Positions 34,551-42,636 of a stretch of DNA of 48,970 nt are shown in pieces. This DNA is from Lachnospiraceae bacterium. GTDB taxonomy: Bacteria > Bacillota > Clostridia > Lachnospirales > Lachnospiraceae. The stretch covers positions 1 to 48,970 of the forward strand of contig JAFWUY010000072.1 in the NCBI GenBank assembly GCA_017524035.1, given 5' to 3'. How positions within the stretch are numbered: the first letter of the stretch is position 1; each line of letters begins with the position of its first letter. The position numbers were made by a program, and so were the translations under genes. The notes beneath the pieces were generated by a model. The model saw nothing but the letters and a program-made list of their open reading frames with translations, had not been told where the DNA came from and ran no database searches.

Positions 34551-34573
34551 AGGATTGAGAGGAGAAGAAAAAA

Positions 34574-36061
34574 GTGCAGCTGATCGAAACGATTAATACA
34601 GCCGTCAATAACTTCGTGTGGGGACTCCCAATGCTGGTCCTTCTTGTTGGTACCGGTATTCTTATGACCTTTCTGACCGGGTTCTTCCAGATTAGCCATA
34701 TCGGACACTGGTTCAGGCACACTCTTGGCGGAATATTCAAAAACAAGCACGTGACCGCACATACTCCCGGTCATGACAAACAGATCAGCCAGTTCCAGAG
34801 TCTTTGTACCGCACTCGCGGCAACGATCGGAACGGGTAATATCGCAGGTGTAGCCGCGGCTCTTGCAACGGGAGGACCCGGAGCGATCTTCTGGATGTGG
34901 ATAGTTGCATTTTTCGGAATGATGACCAATTTCTCCGAGAATGTTCTCGGTATTTTCTACAGAAGAAAGAATTCCGAAGGTGAATGGTGCGGAGGTGCCA
35001 TGTATTACCTGAAGGACGGCCTCGGAAGCAAAAAGGGCTGCAAGCAGATCGGCGCGGTCCTTGCGGTTCTCTTCAGTATTTTCTGCGTTCTGGCATCGTT
35101 CGGAATCGGAAACATGAGCCAGATCAATTCCATAGCGGTCAATCTGAACTCCGTATTCAAGATTCCTTACTTTGCCACCGGTGTCTTTCTTATGGTCCTG
35201 GCCGGACTCGTTATCGTAGGCGGACTCAAGAGGATCGCAAGCGTGACCGAGAAGCTCGTACCTTTCATGGCGGTGCTCTATGTCATCGGATGTTTTGTGA
35301 TCGTTTTTTCACATATCGGCCTGATCGGGGAATCGTTTGCTGCTATTTTCAAGGGCGCGTTTGCTCTTAAAGCCGCAGGCGGCGGTATTGTGGGACACGG
35401 AGTCAAGACTGCGGTCACCTGGGGAATGAAGAGAGGTGTTTTCTCCAATGAAGCGGGTCTCGGTTCTTCCGTTATGGTACATTCCGCATCCAACGTAAAG
35501 GAGCCCGTAAGACAGGGCATGTGGGGAATCTTCGAGGTTTTCGCGGACACGATCGTTGTATGTACACTTACCGCTCTTGCGGTACTTACCTCGGGAGTTA
35601 TGGACCTCGAGACCGGACTTATGATCTCCACAAACGAAAAGACCGCACTTGTTGCCGAGGCATTTGAGGGAACCCTCGGTGTTGCGGGCGGATGGTTCAT
35701 AGCGATCGCGATCACTCTTTTCGCATTTTCAACCGTTCTCGGATGGAGCGTATACGGAAGCAAGGCTTTCGAGTATCTGTTCGGAACCAAGGCAGTGTTG
35801 GCCTATAAGATCATTTTTGTTCTCTTTGTTGTTTTCGGTGCGACAATGGATCTTTCTCTTGCGTGGGACCTTTCCGATACTTTCAACGGACTTATGGCTA
35901 TGCCGAACCTTATCGGCGTTGTCGTTCTGAGCGGAACGGTAATGAAGATCACAGGCAATTATGTGGACAGAAAGATAAAGGGAAAAGACATAAAGCCCAT
36001 GCTGTCCGCTATTCCCGAGATCCAGAAGGAGCAGGAAGAGCGCACGGACGACGAAGAATAA
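34574..36061 (+). CDS. AGCS family alanine/glycine:cation symporter
   Basis: A 495-residue polytopic membrane protein of the alanine-or-glycine:cation symporter family. The signature TALAATIGTGNIAGVA lies near residues 87-102, with FQISHIGHW upstream and GMKRGVFSNEAGLGSS further on. It imports alanine or glycine with sodium or protons. The start is GTG at 34574, preceded by GAGAGGAGAAG; the next Met would remove the first conserved segment. It is monocistronic, between the leader hairpin and a perfect terminator. It looks unrelated to the mannan operon upstream. Confidence 0.92.
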   Translation: MQLIETINTAVNNFVWGLPMLVLLVGTGILMTFLTGFFQISHIGHWFRHTLGGIFKNKHVTAHTPGHDKQISQFQSLCTALAATIGTGNIAGVAAALATGGPGAIFWMWIVAFFGMMTNFSENVLGIFYRRKNSEGEWCGGAMYYLKDGLGSKKGCKQIGAVLAVLFSIFCVLASFGIGNMSQINSIAVNLNSVFKIPYFATGVFLMVLAGLVIVGGLKRIASVTEKLVPFMAVLYVIGCFVIVFSHIGLIGESFAAIFKGAFALKAAGGGIVGHGVKTAVTWGMKRGVFSNEAGLGSSVMVHSASNVKEPVRQGMWGIFEVFADTIVVCTLTALAVLTSGVMDLETGLMISTNEKTALVAEAFEGTLGVAGGWFIAIAITLFAFSTVLGWSVYGSKAFEYLFGTKAVLAYKIIFVLFVVFGATMDLSLAWDLSDTFNGLMAMPNLIGVVVLSGTVMKITGNYVDRKIKGKDIKPMLSAIPEIQKEQEERTDDEE

Positions 36062-36086
36062 TAAGCGCATAACGCTGCATTTATTT

Positions 36087-36122
36087 ACCGGAAAGAGACC
36101 TGACGGTTTCTTTCCGGTTTTT
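36087..36122 (+). terminator. Intrinsic terminator of the AGCS gene
   Basis: A 14-bp stem with one G-T pair (36087-36100 with 36105-36118), loop TGAC, followed by a T run. Confidence 0.92.
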
Positions 36123-36177
36123 CTTATTTCCCGATGCTTTTTCTTAAATATTTTCCCTATTAAGCTGCATTTTCGTA

Positions 36178-36183
36178 TATAAT
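36178..36183 (+). promoter_or_regulatory. Probable -10 of the pseudo-kinase/EAL operon
   Basis: A consensus TATAAT, about 60 bases after the AGCS terminator, would start transcription near 36190 and give a leader of about 58 bases. The -35 is not clear. Confidence 0.4.
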
Positions 36184-36247
36184 ATTTATGTTACGCATAT
36201 CGGACACACCGACCATTCCGGAATTTTTTTGGGAGAAAATGATCCGT

Positions 36248-38131
36248 ATGAATGAATATAATATTTCTTATGAAATAGCTTCGGCTTTTTTTATCTCGAT
36301 CTCCATCGCTGTTCTTCTCTGGACACACAGAAAAAGGACAGAACGATTCAAAAGATTCCTGATACTTGAAATATCTGTCCTTTTCGGGCTTATCTTCGAT
36401 GTTCTGGGTGCGGTTTCCCTGGATGCATCCGTATCCAGCAGCAAGACGCTCCCGGTCGTCTTAAATTCCCTTTACTTTTTTGTGGCGGGATACGTAGGCC
36501 TTGCCTATATGAAGTATACGATCGCTTTCATCGGCGTTAAGACCAGATTCCAAAAGGTCATGAAGATATTCCACATCCTTTTTGTCATTGCTTATGCGGC
36601 TCTTCTTGTGATCAATGCAAAGACGGGATGGATATTCTACATTGATGACGAGATGAGATATCTCGCCGGACCTTTCCATTTCATCATTTACATTCCGGCT
36701 GCATATTTCATTACCGGCGGATTCTTCTTTGTGATCGCACACAGGAAAAACCTCGGGATCAGGGAGATGCTCTCTTTGTCCGGATTTGTGTTCATCATCC
36801 TGGGAACCATGATACAGGCTTTGATCATTCCGAATGTCCTGCTTACATTCTTCTTCGGTTCTCTTGCCGTGACCATAATCCTTGTATTCGTGGAGACACC
36901 GGATTATGCATATCTCCAGGAAGCTCTTGCGGAGCTTGATTCCGCCAAGATCGAAGCGGAGAAAGCTAAGAATGTTAAGAGCGAATTCCTTTCCTTTGTG
37001 TCGAGAGAACTCAAGACTCCCATGAATACCGTGCTCGGAATGGATGAGATGATCCTCAGGGAAAGCCGTGATGAGTACATCAGCGGATATGCAAGGGATA
37101 TTGCGACCGCCGGAAACAATCTCATGGAGACTCTCAACAAGATCCTTGATTATTCGGATATCGAGACAGGAAAGCTTGAGATAGTAAACGCTCCGTATAA
37201 GATCGCAACCGTTGTAAGGGAGGTTTACAAGACTGTAGTATTCAAGTCCGAGGAAAAGGGGCTCAAGATAGGCTGTGATGTCGGCTCGCTTGTTCCCGAG
37301 GTTCTGGTCGGAGACTGCGTACGTATCAGACAGATCATGCTCAATCTGCTCACGAATGCGATCAAGTACACACATTCCGGCAGTGTTAACCTTTACGTCG
37401 GTTCCACCGAGGTGGATGATAATAACATAATGATGGAGATCCGGGTTTCCGATACCGGAATAGGTATTGAAGAAGAGGACCTGGAGAAGATATTCGGAAC
37501 CTTCGACCGCGCGGGCGATATCCATTCCAGGAGCGGTGAAGGTGTGGGGCTCGGCCTTTCGATAGTGGCAAAGCTTACCGATATGATGAACGGCGAGATC
37601 AAAGCGGAGAGCGCACCCGGAAAGGGTTCCGTATTTATCGTGAAGATACCACAGAAGATCGCGGAGGAGTCGGATCTTATCGATAACACCTCGGATGAAG
37701 CATCGAAGGAAACCGATGCGGCAGGACCTCTTTTCAAGGCTCCTGGTGCAAAGGTTCTCATCGTTGATGACAATGATATCAACAGGGTACTTGAGGCAAT
37801 GCTCCTCAAGGAGACCGAGGTACAGATCGCCCAGGTCGGAAGCGGCGAAGAGATGCTCGCAGAGCTTATGGGGACAAGCTATGATGTCATTCTGCTCGAT
37901 CACATAATGCCGGATATGGACGGTGTTGAGGCGATGAAGCGTGCCAAGCAGATCGAAAGAGTCAAGAACGCATCCACTGCTTTTATCGCAATTACCGCAA
38001 ATACGCTTCCCGGTGCGAGGGAAGAATATTTAAGACAGGGATTCGACGATTTTGTTTCGAAGCCGGTAAACGGAAGAAGGCTTGAAGAAGCTGTTATGAA
38101 ACAACTTAACGCATCCCTTATCCTTGATTAA
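36248..38131 (+). CDS. Hybrid histidine-kinase-like protein lacking the phosphoacceptor histidine, with receiver domain
   Basis: A protein of 627 residues with about seven N-terminal membrane helices, a HisKA-like dimerisation helix, HATPase_c and a C-terminal receiver. The H box reads FVSRELKTP where SHEIRTP is expected, so position 253 is Arg (codon AGA, 37004-37006). The ATPase keeps its N box (NLLTNAIKYT), G1 (DTGIGI) and G2 (GVGLGLSI), and the receiver keeps the Asp in VILLDHIMPDMDG and the Lys in SKP. It cannot autophosphorylate in the normal way. I chose 36248 because GGGAGA precedes it; the ATG at 36188 lies four bases from a TATAAT and cannot be reached by that promoter. An EAL gene follows. 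Confidence 0.88.
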   Translation: MNEYNISYEIASAFFISISIAVLLWTHRKRTERFKRFLILEISVLFGLIFDVLGAVSLDASVSSSKTLPVVLNSLYFFVAGYVGLAYMKYTIAFIGVKTRFQKVMKIFHILFVIAYAALLVINAKTGWIFYIDDEMRYLAGPFHFIIYIPAAYFITGGFFFVIAHRKNLGIREMLSLSGFVFIILGTMIQALIIPNVLLTFFFGSLAVTIILVFVETPDYAYLQEALAELDSAKIEAEKAKNVKSEFLSFVSRELKTPMNTVLGMDEMILRESRDEYISGYARDIATAGNNLMETLNKILDYSDIETGKLEIVNAPYKIATVVREVYKTVVFKSEEKGLKIGCDVGSLVPEVLVGDCVRIRQIMLNLLTNAIKYTHSGSVNLYVGSTEVDDNNIMMEIRVSDTGIGIEEEDLEKIFGTFDRAGDIHSRSGEGVGLGLSIVAKLTDMMNGEIKAESAPGKGSVFIVKIPQKIAEESDLIDNTSDEASKETDAAGPLFKAPGAKVLIVDDNDINRVLEAMLLKETEVQIAQVGSGEEMLAELMGTSYDVILLDHIMPDMDGVEAMKRAKQIERVKNASTAFIAITANTLPGAREEYLRQGFDDFVSKPVNGRRLEEAVMKQLNASLILD

Positions 38132-38184
38132 TTTAGCTAAATATGCAAAAATATTCTTTGGGGGGAGAATCACAAGGAGAGTAG

Positions 38185-40149
38185 ATGTATAGAGTCTATT
38201 ATCTGGATCTTGCGGCGATCGTGATTCTAAGTGCTATTTTTACCGCGCTCATATTCAGGAGAATGTACCGGGGAAGGGAGAACCGGGCATTTGTTAAGTA
38301 TGTCGTTCTTCTGCTTGTGGTCGCAACGGCAGATGTCTTTCGTATTGCTCCTTTATACTGGCTCAGACCTCTTTCTTATTCTGTTACATTCAGAACCATA
38401 TGCTGTTCTGCATACACCTTCCTTAATCTTGTCAATTATGCCATGTATATATACATGGTAGGAAAGATGACGGGCACATTCAAAAAGATCACGACGACCC
38501 CGATTCTGGCCATTCTTTTCGGCCTTCCGGTGGCAGTAAGTGCCGTTATGATCGTTTCCAATTTCTTTACCCATAAACTGTTTTACTATGACAGGATAAG
38601 TGAATTTGACATTATGTATAACCGGGGACCGCTGATGTGGGTAATGGTCGCAGCGGGATATTATTATGCGGCATTTGCGTTTGTCCACGTTGTCATATGC
38701 TTTATAAAACAGCGCCTGGACAAAGTCAGGTTTGCCGCGCTTATGGTCGTCTTCCCCATCAATATCATCTTCTTCAATATTCAGAGCGCTCATCCGAATG
38801 TTGTTGTTCAGGTATTCGGATATGCCACCACGGCACTCATCCTCAGTTTCTATGTCATAAGTCCGGAAGAATATCTGGATATGGAAACGGGAGCCAAATC
38901 ATATACCGCATTCAGACGCACGATCGGCAATGTCTTCAGTTCGAGAGATGATGCATTTGTTATATTCGGAAGGCTTCAGAATCTTACATCCATAAGATCG
39001 GCTCTCGGATACGAAACGTATCTTTCCCTGCTCAGGGATATTTCCGACAGCATCTATTCAATGCTGAAGGTCGGAAAGAATATCGATATTAATCTCTACT
39101 ATCTCAAGAACGGATTGTTTGCGTTTGTCATAAGAGGTAAATATGATGTGGACCGCATCGAGAATACGGCGCAGGCCATGCTTCCGAAGCTGAGGGATCT
39201 GTTTGTTGTGGACGGTATCAGGCTCAAACTTGACTTTGCAATGTGCGGCGTGATGATACCCAATGAGATAATGTCGGAAAATCAGCTTATCAGGCTGTCA
39301 GAAAGTTTTGATCATGCTGTTCCCCTCAATAAGTATGTCAGATATTCCGAGATGGTTCCCGAGAAGGAATTCGTAGTAAGGAACAATCTTGACAGGATAA
39401 TCTCCGATGCGATCAAGAATAATAAGTTTGAAATGTACTATCAGCCGATCTATTCCACAAGAGATGGTAAGTTTGTGTCTGCGGAAGCCCTTATAAGACT
39501 GCACGATGAACAGCTCGGATTCATCTCTCCCGCCCTGTTCATACCCGCTGCGGAAAAGAGCGGAAGCATACTGCAGATAGGCGAGTTTGTCATCAAGGAT
39601 GTATGCAGATTTCTCTCGGAGAGTGACCTTGCCGATTCGGGAATCAGATTCCTGGAAGTAAATCTTTCGGTTGTTCAGTGCATGCAGGCCAATATGGCAT
39701 CCAAAATCCGGGATATACTTGATGAGTACAAGATCTCTCCCGACAGGATTAATTTCGAGATAACGGAGACCGCTTCCGAATATCTTGCGGATGCGGTGCT
39801 CAGAACGATGAGTGATATTTCCGATAACGGAAACGGATTCTCGCTGGATGATTACGGTTCGGGCTATTCAAATCTCAGCCGTGTCATGAGCTTCCCTTAC
39901 AGGATCATCAAACTGGACAAATCCCTTGTTGACGGACTCGGTGATTCGAGAAGCTACGAGATCGTACGTCAGACCATAAGTCTGCTCAAGAGCCTCGGTG
40001 CGGAGATAGTTGTCGAAGGCGTGGAGGATAAGCAGAAGGCTGAATGGTTCTGTGATATGGGATGTGAATATATCCAGGGTTACTATTATGCAAAGCCCAT
40101 GCCCGAGCATGAATTTATTGCGTTTTGCAAGAGTTCCGCGGTAGGATGA
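38185..40149 (+). CDS. c-di-GMP phosphodiesterase: membrane domain, degenerate GGDEF, EAL
   Basis: A 654-residue protein with about seven membrane helices (residues 8-225), a degenerate GGDEF-like region (about 235-400, with YLKNGLFAF in place of GGDEF) and an EAL domain. Catalytic EAL motifs are intact: AEALIRL (Glu434), the Asn in EVNLSVVQ, FEITETASE, DDYGSGYSN (Asp555, Asp556), KLDKSLV, VVEGVED and YIQGYYYAKP. It should hydrolyse c-di-GMP to pGpG. AAGGAGAG precedes the start, 53 bases after the pseudo-kinase. It is the natural opponent of the two GGDEF proteins in this window. Confidence 0.92.
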   Translation: MYRVYYLDLAAIVILSAIFTALIFRRMYRGRENRAFVKYVVLLLVVATADVFRIAPLYWLRPLSYSVTFRTICCSAYTFLNLVNYAMYIYMVGKMTGTFKKITTTPILAILFGLPVAVSAVMIVSNFFTHKLFYYDRISEFDIMYNRGPLMWVMVAAGYYYAAFAFVHVVICFIKQRLDKVRFAALMVVFPINIIFFNIQSAHPNVVVQVFGYATTALILSFYVISPEEYLDMETGAKSYTAFRRTIGNVFSSRDDAFVIFGRLQNLTSIRSALGYETYLSLLRDISDSIYSMLKVGKNIDINLYYLKNGLFAFVIRGKYDVDRIENTAQAMLPKLRDLFVVDGIRLKLDFAMCGVMIPNEIMSENQLIRLSESFDHAVPLNKYVRYSEMVPEKEFVVRNNLDRIISDAIKNNKFEMYYQPIYSTRDGKFVSAEALIRLHDEQLGFISPALFIPAAEKSGSILQIGEFVIKDVCRFLSESDLADSGIRFLEVNLSVVQCMQANMASKIRDILDEYKISPDRINFEITETASEYLADAVLRTMSDISDNGNGFSLDDYGSGYSNLSRVMSFPYRIIKLDKSLVDGLGDSRSYEIVRQTISLLKSLGAEIVVEGVEDKQKAEWFCDMGCEYIQGYYYAKPMPEHEFIAFCKSSAVG

Positions 40150-40155
40150 GATAAG

Positions 40156-40187
40156 AAAAACCGGAAGGCATTGCCTTCCGGTTTTTT
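40156..40187. terminator. Bidirectional terminator between the EAL and ABC permease genes
   Basis: A 14-bp stem (40156-40169 with 40173-40186), loop ATT, with T runs on both strands. It serves the EAL gene (+) and the ABC operon (-). Confidence 0.93.
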
Positions 40188-40207
40188 GTTCTTATACTGT
40201 GACCGCT

Positions 40208-41050
40208 TCAGATGTTCAGCTTCTTATCCATGATATTTGCGGAGATCCTGTACATCAGGACGGCAGTCACACCATAGATCAGTATATTTATGACCGGCCT
40301 GTCTATGGCGGAGAGAAGGGTACAATCCGGTCCGAACAGATCATATCCCCTGCCAAATGCCAACCATTCTGAATATGAGTACTCTATCCTTGTGAAAAGT
40401 TCTGCAATCAGAAGGTGAATATTGTACATGACTATGCCGGCTATAAATATCACTCCCTTTTTCCGGAGGATATTGTATTTTCCGCAGATCCGGCTTGATA
40501 CAGTCAGCGTGAAAACAAATGACAGATAAATATTCGCGGCTATCACCGCAAAAGCAATGATGAGAATTACGATAGTCAGCACTGTCTTTGCTACCGGTGA
40601 GGATAATCCGTTCCCGGTATAGATATCGAGAAAACTGCTGTACAGATTACCTACGCCCCAGCGTTCAACACGGTTCTTTACTACCGCATCGGAGATACTG
40701 AGCCCGGTGAAAAAGATGATCAGCATGATCCCCAGCCGGGTGGCTGCATATTTCAGATTGGAATTAAGGTGCTCGTGATTCTTTACCGGAAAGGAAAGTC
40801 TCATAAGCCCCTCATCGGTGAAAAGAAGATTGTATAATCTCTTTATCATGGCAAAGCCTGCCAGAATTATGATAAGTGCACTGATGAGTACAAATATCGT
40901 TTTCATGATAAAAGCGGAATCGGTGGAAGTGCTGTTCGATGCAACGGTGCAGATGGTTGATAGCAGCATATATACCGCCACGAGCGAAGTGAATATAAGC
41001 ATTATTTTTCCGGTCACAATTGATTCCAGCTTATACAATCTTTTATTCAT
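40208..41050 (-). CDS. ABC transporter permease (ABC-2 type)
   Basis: A 280-residue membrane protein with about six hydrophobic segments (for example KIMLIFTSLVAVYMLLSTIC, VLISALIIILAGFAMI, TVLTIVILIIAFAVIAANIY). Its ATG overlaps the ATPase gene's end by four bases and GGAGG precedes it. It is the membrane partner of the adjacent ATPase. With a YtrA-type regulator in front, the cassette fits the Gram-positive exporters induced by cell-wall-active agents, but the substrate is unknown. Permease sequences of this group diverge fast, so the call depends on context. Confidence 0.8.
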   Translation of the reverse strand: MNKRLYKLESIVTGKIMLIFTSLVAVYMLLSTICTVASNSTSTDSAFIMKTIFVLISALIIILAGFAMIKRLYNLLFTDEGLMRLSFPVKNHEHLNSNLKYAATRLGIMLIIFFTGLSISDAVVKNRVERWGVGNLYSSFLDIYTGNGLSSPVAKTVLTIVILIIAFAVIAANIYLSFVFTLTVSSRICGKYNILRKKGVIFIAGIVMYNIHLLIAELFTRIEYSYSEWLAFGRGYDLFGPDCTLLSAIDRPVINILIYGVTAVLMYRISANIMDKKLNI

Positions 41051-41742
41051 CTGAATTCCTCCATATAAGTCTCCGAAAGGGACCTGCCGGTCTCGGATCG
41101 TATCTCTTCAACGGATCTGTGGAAAAGGATCTTTCCTTCTTTTATAAAGACTGCTTCATCAAGTACCTGTTCCACATCTCTTATCTGATGTGTTGAGATC
41201 AGAAGTGATGAGTCTTCCGGAACACATCCCAGCATGATCTTAATGATGCTCTCCTTAGCTACCGGATCGACTCCGTTAAATGGTTCGTCAAGGATAAACA
41301 GCGCGGATTTTCTGGACATTGTCAGAAGTATCTGGATCTTCTCCGCATTTCCCTTCGAGAGCTTTCCGACATATTCTTCTTTTTCAATATTCAGTTTCTT
41401 CAGATTCTCCTCTGCGCAGACTCTGTCGAAATCTTCATACATAAGCTCATACATATCCAAAAGATCGCTTACCTTGCTTCCGGCATTGAACACGACACGG
41501 TCGGGGGAATAGGAGACCAGAGCCTTTGATCTTTCTCCGACAGGGTTACCGCATATGACGATCGAACCGGATTCATCATGTATCATTCCCGTAAGCTTCT
41601 TGATAAGCGTTGTTTTTCCGCTTCCGTTAGGTCCGAAGAGGCCGACTATCCTGCCGGAACAAATCGTCAGGTTTATATCATCTAGAGCTTTTTTCTTACC
41701 GTAGCTGTGGCTTAAGCTTTTGCATTCGACTAATGTACTCAT
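41047..41742 (-). CDS. ABC transporter ATP-binding protein
   Basis: A 231-residue ATPase subunit: Walker A GPNGSGKTT (about 36-44), Q loop, signature LSKGNAEKI (the less common LSKGN form typical of YtrB/EcsA/BcrA-like subunits), Walker B LFILDEPF and the switch His in LISTHQI. GAGGAG precedes the start, 12 bases after the GntR stop. It works with the permease at 40208-41050. Confidence 0.94.
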   Translation of the reverse strand: MSTLVECKSLSHSYGKKKALDDINLTICSGRIVGLFGPNGSGKTTLIKKLTGMIHDESGSIVICGNPVGERSKALVSYSPDRVVFNAGSKVSDLLDMYELMYEDFDRVCAEENLKKLNIEKEEYVGKLSKGNAEKIQILLTMSRKSALFILDEPFNGVDPVAKESIIKIMLGCVPEDSSLLISTHQIRDVEQVLDEAVFIKEGKILFHRSVEEIRSETGRSLSETYMEEFR

Positions 41743-41754
41743 GGCGTTCTCCTC

Positions 41755-42099
41755 TTATAAAAGCTTGACGGCTTCTTCTTTGCTTATGCCGAGTTCCTTC
41801 ATCTTCGCAAGAAACTCCGCAGCCGATCTTTTGGCCAGTTCTTTTCTTGTCTTTTCTATAAGAGATTTATCATCGGTAACAAATCTTCCGCTCGTACGCT
41901 GGCTGTATACGAGACCGATCTTCTCAAGCTCTCCGTATGCCTTCTGCATGGTGTTGGGATTGACGGCGGCTTCTACGGCAAGATCCCTTACGGTGGGGAG
42001 CTTATCTCCCGGAGCATATTTGCCCGAGACGATATCCGATTCTATGCGTTCGACTATCTGGATGAATATTGGTTTGTCAGAATCAAGGTTCCAAGGCAT
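41755..42099 (-). CDS. GntR family regulator, YtrA type
   Basis: A 114-residue repressor. The N-terminal winged helix has the GntR pattern PIFIQIVERIESDIVSGKY, GDKLPTVRDLAVEAAVNPNT and YSQRTSGRFV, with a short YtrA-type tail that has no large ligand domain. I chose the ATG at 42099 (MPWNLDSDKP) because AGAGGAG stands eight bases upstream; the longer frame to 42186 would contain the operator and promoter. It heads a GntR-ABC operon and very probably represses itself through the palindrome at 42146-42165. Confidence 0.92.
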   Translation of the reverse strand: MPWNLDSDKPIFIQIVERIESDIVSGKYAPGDKLPTVRDLAVEAAVNPNTMQKAYGELEKIGLVYSQRTSGRFVTDDKSLIEKTRKELAKRSAAEFLAKMKELGISKEEAVKLL

Positions 42100-42145
42100 C
42101 CGGTTTTCTCCTCTGTGATACGGCATTTTTGCCGTTTGGCTATTT

Positions 42146-42165
42146 TGTACTACTGAAATAGTACA
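42146..42165 (-). promoter_or_regulatory. YtrA/GntR operator palindrome
   Basis: A perfect inverted repeat, TGTACTA and TAGTACA separated by six bases. It overlaps the -10 (TACTAT, 42158-42163 on the minus strand) and the expected start of the GntR-ABC operon. Binding would block RNA polymerase directly, the usual arrangement for YtrA regulators. Confidence 0.75.
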
Positions 42166-42186
42166 ATAATACAAATTGAAAGTCAA
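42158..42186 (-). promoter_or_regulatory. Sigma-A-type promoter of the GntR-ABC operon
   Basis: Read on the minus strand: -35 TTGACT (42181-42186), 17-base spacer, -10 TACTAT (42158-42163). It is back-to-back with the BlaI promoter, whose -35 begins only ten bases away. Confidence 0.75.
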
Positions 42187-42196
42187 TCATATTTAG

Positions 42197-42225
42197 TTGA
42201 CAATTTTGGTTTATCGCGATAAACT
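42197..42225 (+). promoter_or_regulatory. Promoter of the BlaI-BlaR1 operon
   Basis: A perfect -35 TTGACA (42197-42202), a 17-base spacer and a -10-like TAAACT (42220-42225). The first BlaI operator covers the spacer and most of the -10. Confidence 0.7.
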
Positions 42226-42248
42226 GTTTTTAGTTTATAGGAATAAAC
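42209..42248 (+). promoter_or_regulatory. Two BlaI-type operators
   Basis: Two 16-bp sites with centres 24 bp apart. Site 1 (42209-42224) is the perfect palindrome GTTTATCGCGATAAAC. Site 2 (42233-42248) has the same arms GTTTAT and ATAAAC around AGGA. They flank the -10 and the start point, so a BlaI dimer on each would shut the promoter. The sites differ from the TACA/TGTA core of staphylococcal BlaI. Confidence 0.7.
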
Positions 42249-42264
42249 CAAACGAGGTGCTTAT

Positions 42265-42636
42265 ATGAAAGATATAGAACTTGGCGCTGTACAGGAGAGA
42301 TTCGCGGATATAGTGTGGGCCAACGAGCCTATCGGATCCGGGGATCTTGTGAAGGTATGTGAGAAGGAACTCGGATGGAAGAAACCCACCACATATACGG
42401 TTCTCAGAAAGCTCTGTGAAAAGGGACTTATGAAGAATGAGGACGGAGTTGTGACCACGCTTATGAGGAGGGATGAATTCTACTCCGCAAAGAGCGAGCA
42501 GATAATCGAGGATTCCTATGAGGGATCGCTTCCCGCATTCATCGCGGCATTTACATCAAGGAAGAAGCTTTCGAATGCCGAGGTGGACGAGATACAGAAG
42601 ATGATCGACGAGTTTAAGAAGGGAAAGAAGAAATGA
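42265..42636 (+). CDS. BlaI/MecI/CopY family repressor
   Basis: A 123-residue winged-helix repressor of the BlaI/MecI/CopY family: an N-terminal DNA-binding domain with VQERFADIVWANEPIGSGDLV and KKPTTYTVLRKLCEKGLM, and a C-terminal dimer helix region with the expected protease-sensitive linker area. The ribosome site is ACGAGGTG. It overlaps the BlaR1-like gene by four bases (ATGA). It should bind the two palindromes just upstream and be cleaved when the sensor is activated. No beta-lactamase gene is in the window, so the regulated resistance or stress gene is elsewhere. Confidence 0.94.
   Translation: MKDIELGAVQERFADIVWANEPIGSGDLVKVCEKELGWKKPTTYTVLRKLCEKGLMKNEDGVVTTLMRRDEFYSAKSEQIIEDSYEGSLPAFIAAFTSRKKLSNAEVDEIQKMIDEFKKGKKK

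Noticed and set aside
34500-34573. Glycine riboswitch before the AGCS symporter
   Set aside because: The leader is about 70 bases and lacks the conserved core; only simple hairpins are present.
36188-36247. Upstream start for the pseudo-kinase
   Set aside because: The ATG is four bases from TATAAT, so it would not be inside the transcript from that promoter; the added residues are not hydrophobic or conserved.
36461-37903. 480-codon open frame on the minus strand
   Set aside because: It lies wholly opposite the pseudo-kinase gene, has no ribosome site or recognisable domain, and its composition mirrors the codon bias of the plus-strand gene.
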